NCBI GenBank assembly: GCA_013330825.1
Contig: DUHN01000028.1
Location: 362 to 17,126, forward strand
Origin: Candidatus Woesearchaeota archaeon
Lineage (GTDB): Archaea > Nanobdellota > Nanobdellia > Woesearchaeales > GW2011-AR4
Direction of reading: 5' to 3'
DNA length: 16,765 nt
Each line of letters begins with the position of its first letter. The stretch's first letter is position 1. The notes beneath the pieces are model-generated. The model searched no databases, was not told where the DNA came from, and worked only from the letters and a program-made list of their open reading frames with translations. Below, piece by piece: positions 5,656 through 13,280 of the stretch. Made by a program: the position numbers and the translations under genes.

Positions 5656-6873
5656 ATGAACCAAGACACTAGCAATCTCATCGGATTGGCAGAGAAGTAC
5701 GGCACTCCCCTGTACGTCTATGACGGGGAACTGATCCGTCAACGATATAGGGAACTCCATACGTTCATCTCCTGGCCGAAACTGCGCATCTATTATGCGA
5801 TGAAGGCCAACGCCAACGTCCGGATACTGAAGCTCCTCGGAAAAGAGGGGGCAGGCCTGGACACGGTGAGCCCCGCAGAGGTTTTGCTGGGACTCAGGGC
5901 AGGATTCGCGCCGGAAAGGATGCTCTACACCGCAAACAACATGACGGACGGGGAGATCAGGGAAGTCCGGAAGACCGGCGTGCTGATGAATTTTGAATCC
6001 CTTGTCCATCTCGAGAAGTTCGGCAGCATGTTCCCGGGCTCAGAGGTATGCGTGCGGCTGAACCCAGACGTGATGGCGGGATATTTCGACAAGATCAAGA
6101 CCGGCGGGGCGCTCACCAAGTTCGGGATTCTCCTGCAGGACATCCCCCAGGTGCTGGACATCGCGCAGCGCCATCGCCTGAACATAGTGGGCATCCATGA
6201 GCACACGGGAAGCGGCATCAACAATTCTGATGCGGTCCTGCAAAGCATGAGGAACATCCTCGACGCGATAATCCCGGAAGCGTTCCCAGGGCTCAGGTTC
6301 GTGGATTTCGGAGGGGGCTTCGGCGTCCCGTACAAGCCGGATGACAGGAGGATAGACTACGCAACGTTCGGCAGGCACATCACGGACATCTTCTCGGCAT
6401 TCTGCAGGCGCTATGGAAAAGAGCTGGAGCTGTGCTTCGAGCCGGGAAAATACATCGTGGCGGAAGCCGGCACGTTCCTCGTCCAGGTGAACAACCTCAA
6501 GGACAACCGCGGACGGCTCATCGCCGGGGTCAACTCAGGCTTCCCCCAGCTCATCAGGCCGATGTTCTACGGGGCATATCATCATATGGACAATCTCTCC
6601 AACCCCGGCGGGAAAAGGAACGTGTATGACATCGTGGGGAACATCTGCGAGACCGGCGACCGCTTCGCGGAGCAGCGTGAGTTGCCCGAGATCCGCATCG
6701 GCGATTATCTTGCGATCAGGAATGCGGGAGCCTACTGCTACGCCATGGGCGGAGTCTACAACCTCAGGCCAATGCCGTCGGAAGTGATCGTGGAGAACGG
6801 CAAAGACCGGCTGGCGCGCAGGGGCCTCACGAACAGCGAGCTTGTTGAGCAGATGATGGGGGAAAGCGCATGA
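5656..6873 (+). CDS. lysA: Diaminopimelate decarboxylase
   Basis: 405 residues, PLP fold-type III. The PLP lysine is K50 in YYAMKANAN; HEHTGSG (181-187) supplies the histidine that stacks on PLP; DFGGGFGVPY (217-226) is the Gly-rich phosphate loop; EPGKYIVAE (262-270) carries the substrate-binding segment; and C331/E332 in NICETGD form the active-site Cys-Glu pair, with Y360 in NAGAY. It decarboxylates meso-DAP to L-lysine. The C-terminal part (LIRPMFYGAYHHMDN, then NP-x-GK) resembles, from memory, the Bacteroidota-style LysA branch more than the classical E. coli enzyme, hinting at bacterial origin. Overlaps dapF by ATGA. In the cluster it precedes the two genes that make its substrate. Confidence 0.95.
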   Translation: MNQDTSNLIGLAEKYGTPLYVYDGELIRQRYRELHTFISWPKLRIYYAMKANANVRILKLLGKEGAGLDTVSPAEVLLGLRAGFAPERMLYTANNMTDGEIREVRKTGVLMNFESLVHLEKFGSMFPGSEVCVRLNPDVMAGYFDKIKTGGALTKFGILLQDIPQVLDIAQRHRLNIVGIHEHTGSGINNSDAVLQSMRNILDAIIPEAFPGLRFVDFGGGFGVPYKPDDRRIDYATFGRHITDIFSAFCRRYGKELELCFEPGKYIVAEAGTFLVQVNNLKDNRGRLIAGVNSGFPQLIRPMFYGAYHHMDNLSNPGGKRNVYDIVGNICETGDRFAEQRELPEIRIGDYLAIRNAGAYCYAMGGVYNLRPMPSEVIVENGKDRLARRGLTNSELVEQMMGESA

Positions 6874-7715
6874 AGCTCCGGTTCGCCAAGATGGAGGGGA
6901 CGGGGAACGATTATGTCTACGTGGATTGCGTCAATGAGCCAGCCGAACGGCTTGGCGACCTGCCGCAGCTCAGCAGGCGCCTCAGCGACCGCCACTTCGG
7001 CATCGGCAGCGACGGCCTCATCCTCATCCTGCCGTCAAAGAAGGCGGACTTCAGGATGCGCATGTTCAACGCGGACGGCTCCGAGGGGGAGATGTGCGGC
7101 AACGGCATCCGATGCTTCGCGAAATACGTGCACGACAGAAAGCTAACGAGCAAGGATTCCCTTACGGTTGAAACAAAAGGAGGGATAAAGGAACTCGAGC
7201 TTTTTGTCAAAAGCGGAAAAACCATGAAGATTAAGGTTGACATGGGTGAGCCTGTGTTGGAGGGTAAAAAGATTCCCTCAACCATATCAAAGAAGCAGGT
7301 TGTAGGGGAACCTCTAAATATAGAGGGAAAGAAGGTGGAGATGACGCTCGTGAACATGGGGAATCCCCATTGCGTCATTTTTGTTAATAAGGTTACTGAT
7401 AGCTTAGTGCATGGCATTGGGCCAAAAATCGAGAAGCATCCCCTCTTTCCGAAACGAATTAATGTGGAGTTCATAACGGTAAGGAACAGGAAGGAAGTGG
7501 ACATGCGGGTCTGGGAGCGCGGCTCCGGGGAAACGCTGGCCTGCGGCACCGGCGCATCGGCTGCCTGCGTGGCCGGTGTCCTGAACGCTCTCACGGATCG
7601 CAAGGTCACCATCCACCTGCTTGGCGGGGACCTCCAACTGGAGTGGGGAACGGACAATCATGTGTACATGACCGGCCCGGCAGAGATGGTCTTTGAGGGC
7701 GAGATAGATATCTGA
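6870..7715 (+). CDS. dapF: Diaminopimelate epimerase
   Basis: 281 residues, normal length. The two catalytic cysteines are C76 (EMCGNGIRCF) and C225 (LACGTGASA), each starting one of the paired half-domains; GTGNDY (10-15) and GNPH (164-167) are conserved substrate contacts. It converts LL-DAP to meso-DAP. The start overlaps the lysA stop (ATGA). Oddity: bases 7141-7500 (residues about 91-210) are about 44% GC with codons such as AAA, ATA, TTA, GTT and AAT, whereas the flanking 60-base blocks are 60% and 75% GC. Both active-site halves lie in the GC-rich parts. The frame is intact and conserved residues remain, so the gene should be functional; a recombined (mosaic) middle is an inference. 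Confidence 0.95.
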   Translation: MKLRFAKMEGTGNDYVYVDCVNEPAERLGDLPQLSRRLSDRHFGIGSDGLILILPSKKADFRMRMFNADGSEGEMCGNGIRCFAKYVHDRKLTSKDSLTVETKGGIKELELFVKSGKTMKIKVDMGEPVLEGKKIPSTISKKQVVGEPLNIEGKKVEMTLVNMGNPHCVIFVNKVTDSLVHGIGPKIEKHPLFPKRINVEFITVRNRKEVDMRVWERGSGETLACGTGASAACVAGVLNALTDRKVTIHLLGGDLQLEWGTDNHVYMTGPAEMVFEGEIDI

Positions 7716-7721
7716 AACACC

Positions 7722-8933
7722 ATGGCCAAACGAAACCCCCATCTCGCAAAACTGCAATCCGGCTATCTCTTCCCCGAGATAAACAGGAGGAAGAAGGAAT
7801 TCCTGGCAGCGCATCCACAGGCGAAGCTCATCAGCCTGGGCATTGGCGATACCACGCAACCGATTGCCCCCCCTATCATCAAAGGGATTGTTCAGGCAGT
7901 GAAACGGCTCGGGAAACGGGATACCTATACCGGCTACGGCGATGAGCAGGGCATCACGGAGCTCCGGGAGAGGATAGCTTCGGTGCTGTATCATGGAAGG
8001 GTGAAGGGAGAGGAGGTCTTCGTCTCCGACGGTGCGAAGCCTGACACCGGAAGGCTGCAGATGCTCTTCGGCAGCGACACCGTGATGGCGGTGCAGGATC
8101 CCTCATACCCGGTCTATGTGGACAGCAGCGTCATGATGGGACAGACCGGGCCGCTTAGCTCAAAGACATCCCAATTCAAGGGCATCGCGTATCTTCCGTG
8201 CACTCCGGACAATGGGTTTTTCCCTTCCCTTGGGAACGCTAAGGATGCAGGCGTCATCTTCTTCTGCTCGCCGAACAACCCCACCGGGGCCGTGGCCACC
8301 AGGGAACAGCTGAAGGCGCTGGTGGATTTCGCAAAGGAGAACAGGTCCATCATCATCTTTGATGCCGCGTACAGCCAGTTCATCCGGGACGAGAATCTCC
8401 CACGATCCATCTACGAGATTCCGGGGGCGAAGGAGGTCGCGCTCGAGGTCTCCTCGTTTTCAAAGTCCATCGGCTTCACCGGGGTCAGGCTCGGCTGGAC
8501 CGTCGTTCCCAATGAGCTCTGCTTCGATGACGGCACTCCCGTGCGGAAGGACTGGAACCGCATCATGACCACGGTCTTCAACGGCGCGTCCAGCATAGCA
8601 CAGTATGGCGGGATAGCGGCTCTTGAGAGGGAAGGCATGAAAGAGATGGAGCGGACCGTTTCCTATTACATGGAGAACGCCTCCATCATCCGGCAGGCGC
8701 TGCGGAAGCTCGGCTACACGGTATTCGGCGGGGACAACGCGCCATACTTATGGGTGCAGACGAAGGGCATGACATCCTGGGACGCATTTTCCTTCCTTCT
8801 GCAGAAGGCCCACGTCATCACCACGCCCGGGTCCGGCTTCGGCCCCTCGGGAGAGGGCTTCCTGCGCTTCAGCGCCTTCGGGCACCGGGAGGATGTCCTT
8901 GAGGCGGTGAAGAGATTGGAGAAAATCCTTTGA
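7722..8933 (+). CDS. dapL: LL-diaminopimelate aminotransferase
   Basis: 403 residues, class I/II fold-type I PLP aminotransferase. DapL-type features: an opening near LFPEINRRKKEF, LGIGDTTQPI, TGYGDEQG and VSDGAKPDTGRLQ early in the protein; SPNNPTG (183-189); the DAAYSQF segment; PLP lysine K248 in SSFSKSIGFTGVRLGW with R256; and a C-terminal GEGFLRFSAFG with the substrate-carboxylate arginine. It transfers an amino group from glutamate to tetrahydrodipicolinate, giving LL-DAP in one step, so no dapD/dapC/dapE is needed. Only 6 bp follow dapF, so it is the last gene of the cluster. Its presence with dapF and lysA defines the aminotransferase variant of the DAP pathway. Confidence 0.93.
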   Translation: MAKRNPHLAKLQSGYLFPEINRRKKEFLAAHPQAKLISLGIGDTTQPIAPPIIKGIVQAVKRLGKRDTYTGYGDEQGITELRERIASVLYHGRVKGEEVFVSDGAKPDTGRLQMLFGSDTVMAVQDPSYPVYVDSSVMMGQTGPLSSKTSQFKGIAYLPCTPDNGFFPSLGNAKDAGVIFFCSPNNPTGAVATREQLKALVDFAKENRSIIIFDAAYSQFIRDENLPRSIYEIPGAKEVALEVSSFSKSIGFTGVRLGWTVVPNELCFDDGTPVRKDWNRIMTTVFNGASSIAQYGGIAALEREGMKEMERTVSYYMENASIIRQALRKLGYTVFGGDNAPYLWVQTKGMTSWDAFSFLLQKAHVITTPGSGFGPSGEGFLRFSAFGHREDVLEAVKRLEKIL

Positions 8934-9045
8934 TGGGCAATGGGTATCTTATCTTAATGGCCTCCATCTTTGATGGGGATGTTTGGGCCAAAGCGCAATG
9001 TTTTTCCGAAGCTAAAAGTATAAAGGAATTCGGGGGCCTGAGACC

Positions 9046-9471
9046 TTACCTTATTCCCGTATCGATGATGATATCCAACTTCGTTGTTTCTCTGGGGCTG
9101 ATTACGATTGCAGCAGGAAGATTGCTGCCCCCCACCCCAAAAGGCTGCTGCTTTTCGAAATCAACCACATAATCACCTGCTGGAAGCTCTATCCTGTACA
9201 TACCTTCCGGGCCAGGCTCAATTTGGGCAGCTTTTGTTTTTTTGTCTGATGTCCAAACGGCAATCTGCCTGGATGCATAGGTCTCTTCTGTTGGTTGGCA
9301 GCTTGGATTAGGCGGAATCCTCTCAACAGGGCAAAGAGGGCCGATAGCAACTCTTCCTTGCAGGAATCCTTTTTCAGTGGTCTCCTGGGTTGGTTGCTGC
9401 GCACAACCACTGATCAAGAACAGCCCTATCAAAGCAAGAATTCCAAAAGTCACATGATGCTTTAGTTTCAT
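9046..9471 (-). CDS. Small exported lipoprotein with carboxypeptidase-regulatory-like beta domain
   Basis: 141 residues from the ATG at 9471 (a GTG two codons earlier is possible). Residues 1-22 form a lipoprotein signal ending in the lipobox LISGC with C23 as the lipidated cysteine. The mature part begins with a Gln/Thr-rich spacer, then GFLQGRVAIGPLCPVERIPPNPSC, a motif I recall from small uncharacterised exported proteins. It is followed by strands ending in MYRIELPAGDYVVDFE and KLDIIIDTG, which resemble a transthyretin/CarboxypepD-regulatory-like beta sandwich. Two cysteines in the mature domain may form a disulfide. The protein would sit on the outer face of the membrane; the ligand is unknown. 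GC is lower than in its neighbours. Convergent with dapL across 112 bp. Confidence 0.78.
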   Translation of the reverse strand: MKLKHHVTFGILALIGLFLISGCAQQPTQETTEKGFLQGRVAIGPLCPVERIPPNPSCQPTEETYASRQIAVWTSDKKTKAAQIEPGPEGMYRIELPAGDYVVDFEKQQPFGVGGSNLPAAIVISPRETTKLDIIIDTGIR

Positions 9472-9496
9472 CGCCACATTTCAAATTCTATTTTTT

Positions 9497-9505
9497 GTAA
9501 ATATG
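9497..9505 (-). promoter_or_regulatory. TATA box of the lipoprotein gene
   Basis: Minus-strand CATATTTAC is centred about 30 nt before the ATG at 9471, giving a leader of only a few bases. Confidence 0.5.
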
Positions 9506-9574
9506 TTGGGGTATTGAAAACTTCAGGCTCCTTGCAGACAATGCTGCCGGCATCTGCGCATGCACGATAACACC

Positions 9575-11305
9575 TCATCTCCCCTTCTTCCCGCGGTGAT
9601 GCGCCTCGATCTCCTTCGCCGCCTTCTCGGACTTGAGGAACAGGATGGCCAGGATGATGAGGCAGGGTATGCTCAGTGCTGCCCAGAGGGGGTGCAGGCC
9701 CAGAACGGAGAACAGCGGCGGGATGGATATGGAGAGGATGAACAGCGCCGCGATCAGGACGATGTTCCGGTAGAGCTTCCTGCTGTTCGCAATCTCCCTC
9801 GGATAGGCCTCGACAAGGGATGTAGAGAAGTCGATGAGGAACTTCCGCAGGTTGCGCACGAAGCCGAACGTGGGGAAGATGAGGACGAGGACAAGCAGCG
9901 CCGCAAGCACCCGGGGAGAGATGGTGGAAAAGAGCGCGTTCGTTGCCGCCTGGAGGTACACGAACCCCGTTGCATGATACCAGAGCCAGAACAGGGCGAT
10001 GATGAAGATGATGCCAAGCAGGTTGTTGAGCATGTGCCTCCACTCCACCCTGAACGTGCGCAGGCGCAGCTTGTCGAGCTTCATGTGCGCCGAGACATCC
10101 CGCAGATAGGTGGCGGACAGGTCGAGGTCCTGCCGGACGGTGCGCGGGACCGTCCTCACGACGAGCCGGTAGATGGCATCCGTCCTCGTGACCAGTGCGC
10201 TCATCGCTATCGCGGAGAGGAAGATGATGGCCGCGGTGATGCTCACCAGGTCAAGCGAGGGCGCGAGGTTGTTGGCCTCCGCCGCGAGCAGGAGCGAGAA
10301 TTCCCCGAGCGAGACCATGGAGACGCCCGCGAACAGCGCCCCTTTCCCATTGGTGTTCGAGAGCAGGTACGCCGCGAAGCCCGTGGCGAGGAACTTCGCG
10401 ATGACGCTCACGAGGAAGAGGGCGAGGATGAGGGGCCAGTTGCGGACGATGGCGTGGAAGTCCACGATGCCGCCGATGGAGAAGAAGAACAGCGAGGTGA
10501 ACACGAAGATGAACGGGTGCATGGGCTTCTCGAAGCGCTCGGCGTTCTTCAGCGAGGCCACGATGTTGCCCGCGAGGAATGCGCCCACCGACTCCGACAG
10601 CCCGATGAGGTGCGCCAGCGCCCCCAGGCCGAAGGCGATGCCGATGGAGACGAAGACGAAGGTCTCGTCCGCGCTGTATTTCGTGATCCATTCCACGAGC
10701 CTGCTCGTCCTTCTCAGCAGCAGGAGGTAGACGGCGCCGATGATGGACACCGAGAGGAAGAGCTTTCCCACGATGGCGAGGGGCGTGATGTCGGCCACCG
10801 ACTCGAAGCTGGAGAAGAACGTCAACGCGAAGACGCCGAAGATGTCCTCGAGGATCAGCACGCCGACGAGGAGCGGCACCTCCTTCTGCCTGCTGAGGCC
10901 CTTCTGCTCCAGTATCTTGAGGAAGATGACCGTGGAGGTGATGGACAGGATGACGCCGATGGCCAGCGAGGCGAATGGCGAGTATCCCAGAAGCAGGGCA
11001 ACGGCCTGGCCCGCGAGGAAGACGAGGCCGAGCTTCACGGCCGTGATGATGAGGATGCGCGTCCCGGAGCTGAGGAAATGCGCGAGGCTGAATTCCATGC
11101 CGATGAGGAACAGCAGGAGGAACGCCCCTATCCGGATGCAGAATTCCAGCAGCGTTTCGTTGCCCACCCAGCCCAGCGCGTGCGGCCCGGTGATCGCCCC
11201 GACCAGGAGGAGCCCGAGGACAGGGGGCTGCTTCATCCGGACGGCGATGACGCCGCCGAGGAGCGCGAGGAGCGCGATGACGGTCAATTCGATGCCAAGC
11301 TCCAT
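9575..11305 (-). CDS. CPA2-family cation:proton antiporter with extra C-terminal membrane region
   Basis: 576 residues. Residues 1-385 form the Na+/H+-exchanger fold with about 12 helices. Inverted-repeat landmarks are GLLLVGAITGPHALG (31-45), the unwound-helix motif SITSTVIFLKIL (121-132), the ion site E153-D154 in ILEDIFGV, SVGAFLAGNIVASL (239-252), SIGGIVDFH (276-284), K304 in VIAKFLATG (probable NapA K305 equivalent) and SLGEFSLLLA (332-341). The region after about 390 is unusual: instead of the cytosolic TrkA-N/RCK domain of Kef proteins there are about four more hydrophobic segments (about 428-446, 464-483, 512-530, 538-557) and a basic tail. It would exchange Na+ or K+ for H+ at the membrane; the cation cannot be told from sequence. 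Own leaderless promoter; not overlapping its paralogue. Confidence 0.88.
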   Translation of the reverse strand: MELGIELTVIALLALLGGVIAVRMKQPPVLGLLLVGAITGPHALGWVGNETLLEFCIRIGAFLLLFLIGMEFSLAHFLSSGTRILIITAVKLGLVFLAGQAVALLLGYSPFASLAIGVILSITSTVIFLKILEQKGLSRQKEVPLLVGVLILEDIFGVFALTFFSSFESVADITPLAIVGKLFLSVSIIGAVYLLLLRRTSRLVEWITKYSADETFVFVSIGIAFGLGALAHLIGLSESVGAFLAGNIVASLKNAERFEKPMHPFIFVFTSLFFFSIGGIVDFHAIVRNWPLILALFLVSVIAKFLATGFAAYLLSNTNGKGALFAGVSMVSLGEFSLLLAAEANNLAPSLDLVSITAAIIFLSAIAMSALVTRTDAIYRLVVRTVPRTVRQDLDLSATYLRDVSAHMKLDKLRLRTFRVEWRHMLNNLLGIIFIIALFWLWYHATGFVYLQAATNALFSTISPRVLAALLVLVLIFPTFGFVRNLRKFLIDFSTSLVEAYPREIANSRKLYRNIVLIAALFILSISIPPLFSVLGLHPLWAALSIPCLIILAILFLKSEKAAKEIEAHHRGKKGR

Positions 11306-11327
11306 GCCGGTATTCTTGTGAGAAGAG

Positions 11328-11337
11328 GTATTTAAGT
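11328..11337 (-). promoter_or_regulatory. TATA box of the 576-residue antiporter gene
   Basis: Minus-strand ACTTAAATAC is centred about 27 nt before the ATG at 11305, so the transcript should be leaderless or nearly so. Confidence 0.6.
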
Positions 11338-11393
11338 GTTGCTCACTTGGGGTTCTGTGTAATCTGTGGCTGGTGGTCTTAGGTGCTTCGACG

Positions 11394-11410
11394 GAAGATA
11401 AAGATAAAAG
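11394..11410 (-). terminator. T-rich terminator candidate after the second antiporter
   Basis: On the minus strand CTTTTATCTTTATCTTC begins about 56 nt after the stop of the 398-residue antiporter and before the promoter of the next antiporter, so the two genes may be separate units. No strong hairpin is needed or seen. Confidence 0.35.
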
Positions 11411-11465
11411 CCGAGCAGCCGGGGATTATAACCAATATAGTGGTGCACAGACTGGCTCAGGAAAG

Positions 11466-12662
11466 CTATGAAACCGCCTTCCTCTCCTTCAGCAGCGGCC
11501 TCAACAGCATCGGGGTGACCACAGTCGTCAATAAGCTCATCATGACCAGGGAGACGTAGATGTCCTGCCCGATCAGCGCGCCATTGAGGCCGATGAGGGC
11601 GACGATCATGGCCACCTCCCCTCTCGGGGACATGCCGATGCCGATCATGGCGGAATCCTTCCAGCCCATGCCCAGGGCCCTGGCGGCGAGGCCGCAGCCG
11701 ATGAGCTTGGTGGCGATGGCCACGAGGGTGAGGACGAGCAGGAACCAGATGATGCCCAGCGTCAGGGCGTGGAAGTCCGCGAGGATGCCCAATGACACGA
11801 AGAAGATGGACGCGAAGATGATGTGGAGGTATTCCGCCCCCTCGTGGAAGTTCTTGCTGTTGTGCACCTTCACGCCCTCGAGGGAAACGCCGGCGATGAA
11901 CGACCCGATGATGGCTGACAGGCCAATCAATTCAGCGCCCATCGCGTAGAGGAACGCGGAGAGCATGGCGAAGATGAAGACGAATTCCGGGTAGCGGTGG
12001 GCTATCCTGCTGCCGTCCATCATCTCGACGAGCTTCCTGACGATGAAGATGCCCGCCAGGACGCCGACGGCAAGGAAGGCAAGGGCCTTGAGGACGAGCA
12101 GGCTGAAGGAGACGGCTGAAAAAGAGCCGGTGACGAGGGTGCCCGAGATGGACAATGCCAGCAGGCCGAGGATGTCATCGATGACCGCGGCCCCGATGAT
12201 GGCTCTCGACGCCTCGGTGTTCAGCCTGCCCATCTCCTTGAGCACCTGGGCCGTGATGGCGATGCTGGTGGCGGTCAATGCGGTGCCGACGAAGACGGCG
12301 CTCGCGAAGCCGAAACCGAAGAGATTGGCGATGGCATAGCCGCCCACCCAGGGGACGATGATGCCCACCAGGGCGATAGCGAAGTATTTCGGCCTGAAGA
12401 TGTCCAGGAGCCTGAACTCCAAACCCACGACGAACAGCAGGATGATCGCCCCCAGATGGGCGACGCCCGCGACGAAATCTGTGTACGTTATCCAGCCCAG
12501 CACGCTGGGGCCGATGACCAACCCCACCAGAATCTCCCCGATGACCGCGCTCTGGTTGATGCGCGCGGCGAGGATGTAGCCGGCGAGCGCGACGAAGAGC
12601 AGGAGGGACATCTGGAACTCTATGGAAGAAGCGAGCTCCTGCAGCATGCCTGAGGCGACCAT
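11466..12662 (-). CDS. CPA2-family Na+(K+)/H+ antiporter, DD-type
   Basis: 398 residues from the ATG at 12662. A longer in-frame start at 12728 is rejected because a TATA box is centred 26 nt before 12662 and the extra residues are polar and unlike family members. About 12-13 helices. Landmarks are GEILVGLVIGPSVLG (42-56), TALTATSIAITAQVL (127-141), the ion site D162-D163 in AAVIDDILGLL, GAELIGLSAIIGSFIAG (242-258), SLGILADFH (290-298), K319 in IATKLIGCG and MSPRGEVAMIVA (344-355). The Asp-Asp pair and the PRGE motif match NapA/GerN-like electrogenic Na+/H+ exchangers, so Na+ extrusion is a reasonable inference. The protein stops right after the transport domain, with no RCK domain. Paralogue of the adjacent antiporter, with which it shares little sequence beyond the fold. 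Confidence 0.88.
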   Translation of the reverse strand: MVASGMLQELASSIEFQMSLLLFVALAGYILAARINQSAVIGEILVGLVIGPSVLGWITYTDFVAGVAHLGAIILLFVVGLEFRLLDIFRPKYFAIALVGIIVPWVGGYAIANLFGFGFASAVFVGTALTATSIAITAQVLKEMGRLNTEASRAIIGAAVIDDILGLLALSISGTLVTGSFSAVSFSLLVLKALAFLAVGVLAGIFIVRKLVEMMDGSRIAHRYPEFVFIFAMLSAFLYAMGAELIGLSAIIGSFIAGVSLEGVKVHNSKNFHEGAEYLHIIFASIFFVSLGILADFHALTLGIIWFLLVLTLVAIATKLIGCGLAARALGMGWKDSAMIGIGMSPRGEVAMIVALIGLNGALIGQDIYVSLVMMSLLTTVVTPMLLRPLLKERKAVS

Positions 12663-12683
12663 GCGCGAAATGCCGTTTCGCCT

Positions 12684-12693
12684 GTATATTAAT
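12684..12693 (-). promoter_or_regulatory. TATA box of the DD-type antiporter, overlapping the upstream stop codon
   Basis: Minus-strand ATTAATATAC is centred 26-27 nt before the ATG at 12662 and contains the TAA stop (12689-12691) of the upstream membrane-protein gene. One sequence serves both ends. Confidence 0.6.
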
Positions 12694-13234
12694 GTTTTCC
12701 CGCGAACCGCTGCGCCAGCGAGGTGCATCCCCGTGCGACTGGCTCAAGGGAAAAATGGCCATTATACCAGTTCATCGCCTGGCGAACGCCGGTTGAGGCA
12801 AAGCTGGAAAAGGCATACCCTGCCAGTGGCGCAAGTCCGGGGTCAAACCCTTTTTCAAGCATATGGTAGTGCAGATATCCCCCCACTGCCGCGATTAATA
12901 CGCTTACCACATCGCTCGCGAGCAGCGAACGGGGGTATGTGGAAAAGGAGTGCGCATCCTCTCCAAGCCTGTTGTGCACCGCCTTACGGACAGCGAAGAA
13001 TGCGATATTATTCGCCGCATACGTTGCAATCACATTTTCCAAACTGCCCATTTCGGAAAGGGAAAGCCCATAGGAGGTAAGTGAAGCCGCGGCAAGCCCG
13101 GCAACGAGCGCGCTTCCCTCCGCTGCCAGGTATCTCCGGTTCTGCGTGGAGCACATCCCTGGATAGAGATTTCCCGTTCTTTCTGCCAAGGAAGGGGCAG
13201 GGTGTGCCCGCGATTCGTCAAATCCAAACGCCAT
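12689..13234 (-). CDS. Small hypothetical membrane protein, about four helices
   Basis: 181 residues, family not recognised. A polar N-terminal stretch (1-33) is followed by hydrophobic segments at about 36-56 (YLAAEGSALVAGLAAASL), 66-84 (ENVIATYAANNIAFFAV), 103-123 (LLASDVVSVLIAAVGGYL) and 133-150 (GLAPLAGYAFSSFASTG), then a basic soluble tail. Charged loops (RKAVHNRLGEDAH) lie between helices 2 and 3. Small residues are frequent within the helices, as in tightly packed bundles; no transport motif is visible. The ATG at 13234 sits 27 nt from a TATA centre. Its stop lies 27 bp before the antiporter start, inside that gene's TATA box; linkage to antiport function is only positional. Confidence 0.72.
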   Translation of the reverse strand: MAFGFDESRAHPAPSLAERTGNLYPGMCSTQNRRYLAAEGSALVAGLAAASLTSYGLSLSEMGSLENVIATYAANNIAFFAVRKAVHNRLGEDAHSFSTYPRSLLASDVVSVLIAAVGGYLHYHMLEKGFDPGLAPLAGYAFSSFASTGVRQAMNWYNGHFSLEPVARGCTSLAQRFAGKH

Positions 13235-13256
13235 TGGGCCTTCTGCGGTTTACTTC

Positions 13257-13265
13257 CATATAATG
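13257..13265 (-). promoter_or_regulatory. TATA box of the small membrane protein gene
   Basis: Minus-strand CATTATATG is centred 27 nt before the ATG at 13234, predicting a leaderless mRNA. It lies 16 bp from the edge of structured element 3. Confidence 0.6.
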
Positions 13266-13280
13266 CTTTCCAACAGGAAA

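Noticed and set aside
9510..9548. Possible fourth copy of the structured element (GGTATTGAAAA at 9510 and ATGCTGCC at 9541)
   Set aside because: Both short strings resemble parts of elements 1 and 2, but the loop motif and pairing arms are missing; chance or a decayed remnant.
9560..11335. Long plus-strand ORF (591 codons) opposite the ED-type antiporter
   Set aside because: The product is an extremely charged E/D/R/Q-rich sequence with no domain, a typical antisense shadow of a membrane-protein gene.
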